From positions 1 through 54,221 of the forward strand of contig JANXDU010000008.1 in the NCBI GenBank assembly GCA_025059195.1: a stretch of 54,221 bases of DNA. The letters are read 5' to 3'. This DNA is from Candidatus Bathyarchaeota archaeon. Lineage in GTDB: Archaea > Thermoproteota > Bathyarchaeia > Bathyarchaeales > Bathycorpusculaceae. Shown here piece after piece: positions 1 to 7,449 of this stretch. The first letter of the stretch is position 1. The number at the start of each line of letters is the position of its first letter. Made by a program: the position numbers and the translations under genes. The notes under the pieces are model-generated. The model had not been told where the DNA came from and did no database searches. It saw only the letters and a program-made list of their open reading frames with translations.

Positions 1-96
1 TCGCTCCGTGCTGGATTTTCAGCCTTAACTTAATATGATGGTTTGTGCGTAGAACAGAGCTACACATACCTGTTCAACAGTTCAACAGAACATCAA

Positions 97-114
97 GTTT
101 AAACATGTTTAAAC
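97..114. promoter_or_regulatory. Perfect 18-bp palindrome upstream of the ECF-like gene
   Basis: GTTTAAACATGTTTAAAC is a perfect palindrome. It lies about 14 bases upstream of a TATA-like stretch (128-137) and about 70 bases before the likely start at 186. A direct repeat of GTTCAACA sits just before it (72-87). The position suits a dimeric transcription factor site, but no regulator is identified. Confidence 0.4.
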
Positions 115-127
115 AATTCATAGGAAA

Positions 128-137
128 TTTTTATTTA
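128..137 (+). promoter_or_regulatory. TATA-like box for the transporter-CoA gene run
   Basis: TTTTTATTTA is centred near 132, predicting transcription from about 159. This leaves a leader of roughly 27 bases before the ATG at 186, with AGGA in it as a possible ribosome site. This placement argues against the longer reading frame that opens at 45. Confidence 0.4.
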
Positions 138-185
138 GAAAGAAGGCCTAACCCATACACAGAGATGGAAATAGGAAGCCTAAAT

Positions 186-932
186 ATGAAGCGGAAAGCC
201 TTAAGCGTTGCTATGGCGGGAATATGCGCAGCCCTCTACGCCCTCATAGGTCGCCTAACCGATTTGGGCATAACCTTCGGTGGCGTTGCCTTCTGGCCCG
301 CAGCCGTCATCCCAGCTGTTTTCGCTGTTCTTTTTGGGCCTTGGGTTGGCGGAACAGGCGCAGCCATAGGCATATTCATCCGCGATATGTTTTTCCACGG
401 AGATGCCTTGCTTAGCCTTTCTGCCGGCGTGACAGCCAATTTTGCAGGAGGCTTTTTGATAGGCTACTTCGCCCGCAAAAGCCCAGACTGGAGAAGGATA
501 GGCACAAGCATGTTTATAGGAAGCGTCACCATAGTGGCCGGCTTGCTTTTGCCAACGGTGCTTTTGCCGACCCAATCCGAGGTATTCACGGGTTTGCCCG
601 CCTACCTAAGCCTTGTGGTTTTCACGGTGGCTGTTGTGGCAAGCATAACCATCATGGCGGTTGTGGCGAAACGTTGGCCCGAATGGAGAAGCTACACCGT
701 CGGCTCCATCATAGGACTCGGCGTCGCCAGCCTAATAATTGCCTTAGTGGTTTGGGGCTACAGCCAAATATTCTTCTCCCCTCAAGGATATTTCAAAGCG
801 CCTCTTCCGCCAGAATTCATCCCGCTAATATTCGTTTGGACCTTCGCCACAGAAATCCCCTTCGTCCTACTCCTCGGACCGCCCATAATCAAGGCTTGCC
901 GAAACGCCTTTCCATCCCTCGCTAAAACTTGA
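186..932 (+). CDS. ECF-type transporter S-component-like membrane protein
   Basis: The protein has 248 residues in about six hydrophobic segments and begins with a short basic stretch followed by a helix, as in substrate-binding S components of energy-coupling-factor vitamin transporters. The frame is open from position 45, but the extra 47 residues are polar and unlike a membrane protein, and the TATA-like box at 128-137 favours the ATG at 186. It lies 14 bases upstream of pantoate kinase and then PPAT, so a CoA precursor such as pantothenate or pantoate is a reasonable guess for the substrate; this is context only. No ECF ATPase or T component is in the window. It could also be another small-solute membrane protein. 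Confidence 0.6.
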   Translation: MKRKALSVAMAGICAALYALIGRLTDLGITFGGVAFWPAAVIPAVFAVLFGPWVGGTGAAIGIFIRDMFFHGDALLSLSAGVTANFAGGFLIGYFARKSPDWRRIGTSMFIGSVTIVAGLLLPTVLLPTQSEVFTGLPAYLSLVVFTVAVVASITIMAVVAKRWPEWRSYTVGSIIGLGVASLIIALVVWGYSQIFFSPQGYFKAPLPPEFIPLIFVWTFATEIPFVLLLGPPIIKACRNAFPSLAKT

Positions 933-946
933 AAGGCGAATAACAA

Positions 947-1879
947 TTGAAAAAAGCAAAGGCATACAGCCCCGCCGGCATTTCAAGCTTTTTTGAGATA
1001 TGCGACATGCTGCCGGACGGGACGCCCATTGCGGACCTTGAAAGGGCCGGCGCAAGGGGCGGAGGTTTCGGAATCCAAAAAGGCGTAACCACCGAGGTCG
1101 CTGTTTCCTCGGATGAAAAAACCTGCATAAACATCTACATTAACGGGCGGCTTGCCCCCGAGGCGGAAACCACTCGAACCGTTGTAGAGGCGCTTTTGGA
1201 AAAGGCTGGCGGAAACCACCATGTGGAAGTTAAGCACTGGGTTGACGTTCCCATAGGAGCTGGTTTCGGCACAAGCGCTGGAGGCGCCTTAACAGCCGCC
1301 TTAGCCCTCGCAAAGGCTTTGGGTTTGAGGCTTACCCTAAACCAGCTTGGAAGAATAGCCCACAAAGCGGAAATTCGGTGCAAAACTGGGTTGGGCACCG
1401 TGGCGCCACTAACAATCGGCGGGGGCTGCGTCATAACCGTTGAGCCTGGCGCGCCCGGAATAGCCATTATAGACCGCATTCCAATATCGGCCGATTATGT
1501 GGTTGTTGTTGGAATCGTTGGTCCAATACCAACCAAGGAGGTTTTGTCCTCTCCTGAAAAACGTTTAGCCGTCAACAAGTGGGGGCGACAAACCCTAGAA
1601 AAGATTCTAGCTGAACCATCCATCGAAAATTTTTTGGCTTGCTGCCGCGAGTTCGCCGAGAAAACAGGATTCGCCACACAGCGAGTTCGCAAGTTGTTTA
1701 AAGCCGCCGATGAGGCCGGCGCCATAGGCGCGGCGCAGAACATGGTTGGTGAGGCTGTTCACGCCGTGGCAACGTCAGAAAAAGCCGAAAAAGTGGCTCA
1801 AGCTTTTAAGCGGGCCCTTCCAGAAAACAGCGTTCTCGTAGCCAATGTGGAGCTTTACGGGGCGAGGCTGCTGGGATAA
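947..1879 (+). CDS. Pantoate kinase (archaeal CoA biosynthesis, GHMP family)
   Basis: This GHMP-superfamily kinase of 310 residues resembles archaeal pantoate kinase (COG1829), which makes 4-phosphopantoate, the step that replaces bacterial pantothenate kinase. The N-terminal SPAGISSFFE stretch and the Gly/Ser-rich ATP loop around residues 103-113 (IGAGFGTSAGG) are typical, and GGGCV near residue 163 fits the family. The start is TTG at 947, shortly after the upstream stop. The next gene, PPAT, begins 2 bases after its stop, so the two are almost certainly co-transcribed. Homoserine or mevalonate kinase is less likely given the CoA neighbour and the overall sequence. Confidence 0.85.
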   Translation: MKKAKAYSPAGISSFFEICDMLPDGTPIADLERAGARGGGFGIQKGVTTEVAVSSDEKTCINIYINGRLAPEAETTRTVVEALLEKAGGNHHVEVKHWVDVPIGAGFGTSAGGALTAALALAKALGLRLTLNQLGRIAHKAEIRCKTGLGTVAPLTIGGGCVITVEPGAPGIAIIDRIPISADYVVVVGIVGPIPTKEVLSSPEKRLAVNKWGRQTLEKILAEPSIENFLACCREFAEKTGFATQRVRKLFKAADEAGAIGAAQNMVGEAVHAVATSEKAEKVAQAFKRALPENSVLVANVELYGARLLG

Positions 1880-1881
1880 AA

Positions 1882-2370
1882 TTGGCAGCTGAAAAGTTTA
1901 AGGTTGCAGCGGTTGGCGGAACCTTCGACGAACTCCATAAGGGGCATAGAGCCCTACTTTTGAAGGCTTTCGAGGTCGGCGAACGGGTTTTAATTGGCTT
2001 ATGCACCGACGAGTTCGTAGCCAAAATGAACAAGCCCCACCCAGTGGCTTCTTACAGCGAAAGACTAGTGGAACTGAAAAACTTTCTTAAGGCCCATGGA
2101 CTCTTGGAAAGGGCGAAAGTAATACCGCTAAATGATGCTTATGGCGTGACGCTGCAGAGAGGCTGCTTAGAGGCGCTTGTGGTCAGCCGCGAAACTGAAC
2201 CCACAGCCAAGAAGATAAATGAGGAAAGAGCAAAACGGGGGCTTGAACCATTACATATAGTTGTTATAGACATGGTTCCAGCGGAAAACCATAAACCAAT
2301 CTCCACAACAAGAATTCGAAGAGGCGAAATAGACCGGGAAGGACGCCTAATTAAAAGAGAAAGGGCTTAA
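1882..2370 (+). CDS. coaD: Phosphopantetheine adenylyltransferase, archaeal type
   Basis: This 162-residue nucleotidyltransferase transfers AMP from ATP to 4'-phosphopantetheine, giving dephospho-CoA. The N-terminal GGTFDELHKGH contains the HxGH motif (residues 19-22), and ISTTRIR near residue 148 is the C-terminal ATP-binding motif of the family. It starts with TTG 2 bases after pantoate kinase. The sequence is of the archaeal/eukaryotic PPAT type (COG1019) rather than bacterial CoaD. With the preceding gene it gives two of the archaeal CoA steps; the phosphopantothenate synthetase and Dfp genes are not in the window. Confidence 0.88.
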   Translation: MAAEKFKVAAVGGTFDELHKGHRALLLKAFEVGERVLIGLCTDEFVAKMNKPHPVASYSERLVELKNFLKAHGLLERAKVIPLNDAYGVTLQRGCLEALVVSRETEPTAKKINEERAKRGLEPLHIVVIDMVPAENHKPISTTRIRRGEIDREGRLIKRERA

Positions 2371-2424
2371 AATAGCTGTAACAGCCCATTTTTGAATTTT
2401 GCCAAAAACTAAAAGGGAGTAGCG

Positions 2425-2494
2425 TATTTGTGGCTGCGCCTCCAAGCACAAATATGACTCGGGTAAGGTAGAAATAAGGCTGAAACCACAAATA
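2425..2494. repeat. Inverted/direct CACAAATA repeats before the DUF763 gene
   Basis: TATTTGTGG (2425-2433) is the exact reverse complement of CCACAAATA (2486-2494), and a third copy, CACAAATAT, lies between them (2447-2455). The outer arms could pair around a 52-base loop, or the copies could be protein-binding sites. This fills the 145-base gap between PPAT and the next gene. Confidence 0.35.
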
Positions 2495-2515
2495 TTTTGA
2501 CGGGCGAAGGAGCGA

Positions 2516-3649
2516 ATGCAGAGAACAGGCATAGCAAAGCTTCCTCTCCATGATGGCAAGGCGCCAAGGTGGCTAGTTGTTCGCATGCGCAAACTCGCCA
2601 AGGAAATCGTAACCATAACAGTTGACGAATACGGCGCTGGCGAGTTTTTGAGGCGACTATCCGACCCGTTTTGGTTTCAGGCTTTGGGCTGTGTTTTAGG
2701 CTATGATTGGCACTCTTCAGGCGTGACAACGGTGGTTACGGGCGTTTTGAAGCAGGCTGTTGTTCCAGAAGAGCATGGTGTGGCGGTTTGCGGTGGAAAA
2801 GGTAAATTTTCAAGGCAGGCACCCCTTGAAATTGGCTCGGTAGGCAAGAAGTTCGGTTTTTCAGACGACAAAATAGGGGACCTCCAATATGCTAGCCGAA
2901 TGAGCGCCAAGGTTGATAACGTGGCTATTCAGGCTGGCTACCAGCTTTACCACCACACCTTCTTCGTGGACAGAGATGGCCGTTGGGCAGTCATCCAACA
3001 GGGAATGTGCCCCCAAGACCGCACAGCAAGACGCTACCATTGGTTTTCGGAGCATGTAAGCAGCTTCGTTGTCGAGCCGCACAATGCCATTGTGGGAGAC
3101 GCAAAACGTCAAATAGCCATGGACATGACTGCCAGAGAAAGCGAAGGCTGCCGCAAGGCTTCCGTGGACTTGGTCCGCGAACCACCAAAGAAGCTCATGC
3201 GCCTAATGATGTCTATCCGTCCAGCCTTCCAGAAATCCCTTGAAGACTGGCTTCCCGAAATGGCTAAAACGCCTTGGGCAGACTATCAATTGGATGTTTT
3301 ATCTATGCCAGCCAACATAAACTGGAAAGCCCTTCAAGAGGTTTACGAGTTTCAGCCCCGCAATTACGAGGAGCTTATTGGCTTCAAGGGAGTGGGCGCT
3401 GCGACAGTACGCGGCTTAGCCCTCATAGCCGAACTCATATACGGCGAGAAACCAAGCTGGAAAGATCCAGTGAAATATTCCTTTGCTTATGGCGGAAAAG
3501 ACGGTGTCCCTTATCCCGTGGACATAAAAGCCATGGACGAGTCTATCCAAATTTTAAGGGAGGCTGTTGAAAGGTTAAAGCTCGGCGACAAGGAAAAGCT
3601 GAACGCCTTAAACAGGCTTAGGGTTTTCATCCCATCCACCCGCCAATAG
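2516..3649 (+). CDS. DUF763 family protein (function unknown)
   Basis: The protein has 377 residues and opens with MQRTGIAKLPLHDGKAPRWL, the hallmark start of DUF763 (COG1415), common in archaea and some thermophilic bacteria. The middle holds conserved HHTFFVD and QQGM stretches, and the region near residues 275-310 resembles a helix-hairpin-helix segment (GFKGVGAATVRGLALIAE), which suggests nucleic-acid contact. The ATG at 2516 follows an AAGGAG ribosome site at good spacing. The family has no firmly established role that I can name. It stands alone on its strand between the CoA genes and the cation exchanger. Confidence 0.8.
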   Translation: MQRTGIAKLPLHDGKAPRWLVVRMRKLAKEIVTITVDEYGAGEFLRRLSDPFWFQALGCVLGYDWHSSGVTTVVTGVLKQAVVPEEHGVAVCGGKGKFSRQAPLEIGSVGKKFGFSDDKIGDLQYASRMSAKVDNVAIQAGYQLYHHTFFVDRDGRWAVIQQGMCPQDRTARRYHWFSEHVSSFVVEPHNAIVGDAKRQIAMDMTARESEGCRKASVDLVREPPKKLMRLMMSIRPAFQKSLEDWLPEMAKTPWADYQLDVLSMPANINWKALQEVYEFQPRNYEELIGFKGVGAATVRGLALIAELIYGEKPSWKDPVKYSFAYGGKDGVPYPVDIKAMDESIQILREAVERLKLGDKEKLNALNRLRVFIPSTRQ

Positions 3650-3737
3650 CCTTCACGCAACACCAGCATCATCGCTGACGCCACACTGCTGAATCAAGCC
3701 TAATCTATGATTGACACATCGCTTGTAATCCAGTTAA

Positions 3738-3746
3738 GTTTATATC
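3738..3746 (+). promoter_or_regulatory. TATA box for the cation exchanger gene
   Basis: GTTTATATC is centred near 3742, predicting transcription from about 3769. Candidate starts are TTG at 3789 and ATG at 3801. An ATG at 3773 with a GAGG just upstream is better placed but out of frame with the exchanger. Confidence 0.45.
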
Positions 3747-3788
3747 TGGCCTCTCAAAGTCTGTGAGGAAAAATGATAGCGGAAACAC

Positions 3789-4742
3789 TTGGGTTTACCT
3801 ATGACCTTACTGCTAAGCGTGGCAGCCTTCATAGTAAGCGTGCTGCTCCTATATGCCGGCTCAAAAAAGGTAGTAAACGCAGCCGCCCACCTAGCCTCAA
3901 GTCTAAATCTCCATAAAGTTGTTGTTGGAACCGTTTTTGTGGCAACAGTAACTTCTGCTCCGGAGTTTTTAAGCTCGGTAGCCGCCGCCTTCTACGGCTC
4001 TTCTAAGATGGCTCTGGGCAACATAATAGGCTCAAACATATACAATATCCCCCTAATCATAGGCATATGCGGGCTAATCGGCACGTTTAAAATCAAAAAC
4101 TCCACTATAAGCAAAGAATGCTTCTTCATGACAGGGCTTGCAACGTTACTCATGATCTTAACAGTTGCAACAGGCATGGTTATCCAGTGGATTGGGCTTA
4201 TCTTTTTGGCGCTCTATCCAGCCTTTGTGTATTACTCTATTCGAAAGGGAAACGGCAACAAGAACCCAGAAAACCCTAAACCCAAAAATTTGGCGCAGCC
4301 CCTCGTAATCCTAGTTTTAGGTGGCGCAGCCCTCGTGGCTGGAACTTTCCTCCTTGTTTACAGCGCCGTATCCATGTCGGAGATCTTCGGCTTAAGCCAA
4401 TTCTATGCTGGCCTCACCATAATGGCTTTGGGCTGCGTGGTTCCAGAAACCGCCGTTTCGGTGGCTGCCGCCCTCCGCGGCGAACAAGAAATCTCCATAG
4501 GCAACGTGATAGGCGACAACATAATAACCATGACTCTCGTGTTCGGAATAGTCGCCCTAATACGATCTTTCCCAGTTTCCATACTGGAAATTTTGACAAC
4601 AGTGCCTTTCGTAATCCTCGTAACGCTTGTTCTGTTCGTAATGAATAGGCGAAGCCACAAAATAACGAAGCCATGGAGCGTATTAATGCTGGCTATGGCC
4701 GCAGCAGCCTTCATCCTAGAAACATTAAACCACCTAACTTAG
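3789..4742 (+). CDS. Sodium/calcium exchanger family membrane protein
   Basis: This 317-residue protein has about ten hydrophobic segments and two internally similar halves, the alpha-repeats of the CaCA cation/Ca2+ antiporter superfamily. The first repeat contains TSAPEFLSS followed by GNIIGSNIYNI, and the second contains CVVPETAVS followed by GNVIGDNIITM; the Pro-Glu pairs and Asn/Asp residues form the ion site in this family. It probably exchanges Na+ or H+ for Ca2+ or another cation. The start is uncertain: TTG 3789 or ATG 3801. The gene is monocistronic by appearance, ending near a convergent ferredoxin. Confidence 0.82.
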   Translation: MGLPMTLLLSVAAFIVSVLLLYAGSKKVVNAAAHLASSLNLHKVVVGTVFVATVTSAPEFLSSVAAAFYGSSKMALGNIIGSNIYNIPLIIGICGLIGTFKIKNSTISKECFFMTGLATLLMILTVATGMVIQWIGLIFLALYPAFVYYSIRKGNGNKNPENPKPKNLAQPLVILVLGGAALVAGTFLLVYSAVSMSEIFGLSQFYAGLTIMALGCVVPETAVSVAAALRGEQEISIGNVIGDNIITMTLVFGIVALIRSFPVSILEILTTVPFVILVTLVLFVMNRRSHKITKPWSVLMLAMAAAAFILETLNHLT

Positions 4743-4791
4743 GCTTTTCATATAAAAGTATAAAAGGGTCAAGGAAACCTTTGGAGGATTT

Positions 4792-4995
4792 CTATTCTTC
4801 AACAGTTATTGCTTGTGTTGGACATGACGTTACACATGCCATGCACGTTATACAGTCGCCCTCTCGAACTGGGACAGACTTCGGCGTGTCCGGATATTCT
4901 GGAAGCTTTTGAAGTTCGAAGACGTTTACTGGGCATATCTCAACGCAGACGCCGTCGCCGTTGCATTTACTCCAATCAACCTTAACCTTTGGCAT
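4792..4995 (-). CDS. Ferredoxin, 2x[4Fe-4S] type with Asp in cluster I
   Basis: This 67-residue electron carrier has two cluster-binding motifs. Cluster II is canonical: C48, C51, C54 and C58 (CITCMACVTSCP). In cluster I the second Cys position is Asp: C11-NG-D14-GV-C17-VEI-C21-P. In the Pyrococcus furiosus ferredoxin the equivalent Asp is a ligand of a cluster convertible between 3Fe and 4Fe, so similar behaviour is likely. I prefer the ATG at 4995, about 7 bases after a GGG, over the TTG six bases upstream. It may serve the ferredoxin-dependent oxidoreductase encoded at 15.8-18.3 kb, but any partner would be a guess. Confidence 0.9.
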   Translation of the reverse strand: MPKVKVDWSKCNGDGVCVEICPVNVFELQKLPEYPDTPKSVPVREGDCITCMACVTSCPTQAITVEE

Positions 4996-5089
4996 AGACA
5001 AACCCTTGCTATAAGTCTGGGCGGTTCAAGCTTTTAATTCTTTTTATGCCTTTGAGAAGGCGAATGCTTTATCAACATGCCAGAATAGA

Positions 5090-5554
5090 ATGGGTTTGGA
5101 AAAGGGAATGCAGGATAAAACCGATGAAAAAGAGGCTGCAAGCACAAGCATAGAAGAGTTAAGCAGAAAACTGGACCTAATAATTAAGAGGCTGGAAGCC
5201 CTAGAAACAATATTGCTGAGCACTCCAGAATACGCTGAGCTAGCGCCTTACCTGCGGTTAAGCCGCTTCGGAGTAGGCTTGTATGGAGAACCATTAAAAC
5301 TGGCGGCTAGGCTGAAAACGGCTGAAAAACACTTGAAAAAGAACTGGGTGCGCAAAGATGAAATTTCAAGATGCATAGTCCAAGCCCTAGCCATAAACGA
5401 GAAATTAAACGTTTCAGCAATAACCCGACAAGTGCAACGGATGCGAGGAAAAGCCTCCAGACGCATAATCCGAGAAAGACTAAAACGCCTAGAAAAGGAA
5501 GGCATAGTCCAACGGACAAAAGGTTATGGAAACGTTTACCAGCTAGCCGAGTGA
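5090..5554 (+). CDS. Winged-helix DNA-binding protein with N-terminal coiled coil
   Basis: The protein has 154 residues. Residues about 15-45 form a heptad-like helix ([20 protein letters not shown]), likely a dimerisation coiled coil. The C-terminal half (about 85-150) reads as a winged helix: a helix pair with [20 protein letters not shown] as recognition segment, then [21 protein letters not shown] as the wing. It is probably a transcriptional regulator; the target is unknown. Alternative starts are ATG 5090 and ATG 5108. It is divergent from the ferredoxin gene and upstream of a group of small genes it might control. Confidence 0.65.
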   Translation: MGLEKGMQDKTDEKEAASTSIEELSRKLDLIIKRLEALETILLSTPEYAELAPYLRLSRFGVGLYGEPLKLAARLKTAEKHLKKNWVRKDEISRCIVQALAINEKLNVSAITRQVQRMRGKASRRIIRERLKRLEKEGIVQRTKGYGNVYQLAE

Positions 5555-5629
5555 CCACCCAGCTGACCACTTTTCTCCATAACAAATAACAAGGCTAGCC
5601 ATGCTATTGACTCCTATGGGGCGAAGTGA

Positions 5630-5713
5630 ATGGATAAAAACATAACGTTAGAATTCGAGGCTAAAAAGAGTCAAGCAATAGAACTGGTGCGTAGGCTTAT
5701 CCAAAACCGTTAA
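5630..5713 (+). CDS. Possible 27-residue small protein
   Basis: A short open frame begins at an ATG preceded by GGGGCGAAG and encodes a charged 27-residue peptide starting MDKNITLEFEAKK and ending VRRLIQNR. It sits in the gap between the winged-helix gene and the next small gene, whose own strong ribosome site starts about 20 bases later. It may be a leader peptide, a genuine small protein, or a gene remnant. Only composition and position support it. Confidence 0.3.
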   Translation: MDKNITLEFEAKKSQAIELVRRLIQNR

Positions 5714-5751
5714 TTGCCCCGCAAGACAAATGAAAAGGAGGTGGAAACAAG

Positions 5752-6174
5752 ATGGCTGAAAAAGAAAGGGAATGTTGTAGCGAAAAGAAAAAGGAAAAAG
5801 AGGAAAAGGAGGAAATCGAAGAGTTAAAAGAAGTTCTAAGCGTAGTTTCAAAGGAAGTGCCAGCCCTAATAAAGGGAATAATCGGCAGCGTGTTTTCGGA
5901 AGAGGCTGGAAGGGACATGGGACGTGCAGCTGCTGCCTTCTACAAGGAGCTTAAAGCGGCAGGTTTGCCCGAGGATGTAGCTGTAAAAATGACTGAAGGC
6001 TACATGTCCGCCTTCATGAGCTTAGGCGAAGTCCTTAAACAGGCTGTTGGTGGGAAAAAGGGAGTGGAAAGCAAAGAGTTGGAAAAGGAGATTTCAAGGC
6101 GGATTAGGGAGAAACTTGCCGAGAAGGGCTTAGCGGAGAAAGAAGAGGAAGAAAACGAGGAAGACGAAGATTAA
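5752..6174 (+). CDS. Small charged helical protein, unknown (pair member 1)
   Basis: I do not recognise this 140-residue protein. Residues 1-28 are a Lys/Glu-rich, coiled-coil-like stretch with a Cys-Cys pair at 8-9, the middle is helical, and the tail (about 127-140) is very acidic. Residues 62-80 carry a motif, AFYKELKAAGLPEDVAVKM, that recurs in the next gene. A strong AAAGGAGGTGG ribosome site precedes the ATG. The next gene begins 10 bases after its stop, so the two form an operon. It has no signal peptide or membrane segment and should be cytoplasmic; the partner has a membrane helix. Confidence 0.7.
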   Translation: MAEKERECCSEKKKEKEEKEEIEELKEVLSVVSKEVPALIKGIIGSVFSEEAGRDMGRAAAAFYKELKAAGLPEDVAVKMTEGYMSAFMSLGEVLKQAVGGKKGVESKELEKEISRRIREKLAEKGLAEKEEEENEEDED

Positions 6175-6184
6175 AGGTTAAGCG

Positions 6185-6421
6185 ATGAAACTTCGCAGTC
6201 TAGCCAGCATAGTTCTCCACACAACCCGCATGCTGCTAAGTTTGCTAGCTTTATGGTTGAGCTTAGGCTGGAAAGTGCGAAAGGCGAGAAAAGCCTTCGA
6301 AAAGGAACTCGTAAAAGCGGGAATAGCCAAGAAAGACGCCAAAAAACTAAGCCTATGGTTTTCAAAACTTAAAGATGACATCACACAAACCGTTAAGGCT
6401 TCCCTTTTTTCTTGGCGTTAA
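6185..6421 (+). CDS. Small membrane protein, unknown (pair member 2)
   Basis: This 78-residue protein has one clear hydrophobic helix at about residues 8-29, followed by a basic cytoplasmic-type segment. Residues 37-55 (AFEKELVKAGIAKKDAKKL) align with residues 62-80 of the preceding protein: both read A-F-x-K-E-L, then A-G-[LI], then A-x-K-[LM]. This suggests a membrane-bound and a soluble member of one family that may associate. The stop overlaps the stop of the convergent radical-SAM gene by 4 bases (TTAA at 6418-6421). No function can be assigned. Confidence 0.65.
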   Translation: MKLRSLASIVLHTTRMLLSLLALWLSLGWKVRKARKAFEKELVKAGIAKKDAKKLSLWFSKLKDDITQTVKASLFSWR

Positions 6422-7407
6422 GCCTTCAAAAAGTCCACGTATATTTGCGAACAACAATAGGGTGAAAAACCTACTTTGAAGCCTTGCTTCTCCGCAAATT
6501 TTATGGCTTCTTCGGATGGAAAGGCTATGGCATCCACACCAGCCTTAACGGCTAAAACGTCCGTTTCTGCTCTATGCTTGCCTTTTGGACGCATGCAGCC
6601 CAAAGCAATGGGGGCTTCTGGAAACATATTTCTTGCAACGGCTAGGACACGCGCTATGTCCAGAGGCTTTGGGGGCTCCACATGCATCATGGCTGTCCCA
6701 TGGATGGGCATGAAAGCGATAACAACAAGGGCTGAAGGCTTATAGCGGGAAATCATCTGCAACGCGTTAAACTCGCCCATAAGCCTTCCATAATGAAGTC
6801 CCACAATAACGTGGGGAACAAAGGGCAAACCAACTTGGCTTAGGGCTTTTAGGGCGTTTTCATAACTTTCAACGGTCAAGTTAAGATTGTAAATCTCCCT
6901 AATGGTTTCATCCGCCCCCAAAATGTCTATCAAGGCTACGTCTACACCCGCCTCTTTAAGCATCAAAGCTCTCTCAAAATCTACAACACCCACATGGGCG
7001 AAAACGGTCAGCCCAAAATCAGCCTTAACCCGTCTAATACCTTCTGTAAACCTATCCAGCGGAACAGAGCCATCTGGAAGGCAGCCGCCGCTAATTAAGC
7101 AGCCTAAAGCCCCCTCAGCTTTAAGCTTGCCGCATAAACGGTAAAGCTCTTCTGGAGTTTTAGCCGGATACATGGTTTCTAAAACCTTGCCGCCACAGTG
7201 CTTGCATTTCAAAGCGCAGCTTTTTCCAGTCACGGAGATGGTTGGAAAATCCTTTGCCGAAGAGCAGAAATAGGCTGTCTTGTAATACATGAAGCTTGGA
7301 GCGTAGAAACGTATCTTCTTAGGCTTAGAGTTTTCTAGGTTGGTGTTTAAAAAATGGAATAGCTCTTTGTCCGGCAGTTGCCAAACTATCTCTGGAGGCT
7401 CTGCCAT
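6418..7407 (-). CDS. Radical SAM protein, LipS-type lipoyl synthase subunit (probable)
   Basis: This 329-residue protein has the radical SAM cysteines C64, C68 and C71 (CALKCKHC) and C-terminal cysteines (YCCSQ) that could hold an auxiliary cluster. It belongs to the COG1856-like archaeal group. A biotin-synthase-like radical SAM gene lies 430 bases away, divergent, with a regulator between them. This pairing matches the bipartite archaeal lipoyl synthase LipS1/LipS2 known from Thermococcus, in which two radical SAM proteins together insert the two sulfurs into octanoyl groups. I do not assign which subunit this is. A lipoate ligase/octanoyltransferase-like gene at 25.2 kb supports lipoate metabolism. 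Alternative: an unrelated radical SAM enzyme. Confidence 0.65.
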   Translation of the reverse strand: MAEPPEIVWQLPDKELFHFLNTNLENSKPKKIRFYAPSFMYYKTAYFCSSAKDFPTISVTGKSCALKCKHCGGKVLETMYPAKTPEELYRLCGKLKAEGALGCLISGGCLPDGSVPLDRFTEGIRRVKADFGLTVFAHVGVVDFERALMLKEAGVDVALIDILGADETIREIYNLNLTVESYENALKALSQVGLPFVPHVIVGLHYGRLMGEFNALQMISRYKPSALVVIAFMPIHGTAMMHVEPPKPLDIARVLAVARNMFPEAPIALGCMRPKGKHRAETDVLAVKAGVDAIAFPSEEAIKFAEKQGFKVGFSPYCCSQIYVDFLKA

Positions 7408-7449
7408 TTCCCTCTCTAGTAAAGCTTACAGCGTGGCTAATAAATCTCT

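Noticed and set aside
45-185. In-frame 47-residue upstream extension of the ECF-like protein
   Set aside because: The added residues are polar and the TATA-like box lies inside the extension, so ATG 186 is the better start.
2347-2616. Minus-strand open frame of about 89 codons over the PPAT/DUF763 gap
   Set aside because: Composition is unlike a real protein and it overlaps two well-supported genes.
3773-3916. ATG with a GAGG ribosome site opening a 47-codon frame before the exchanger
   Set aside because: It is out of frame with the exchanger and mostly its shadow. A single-base error joining it to the exchanger is possible but unsupported.
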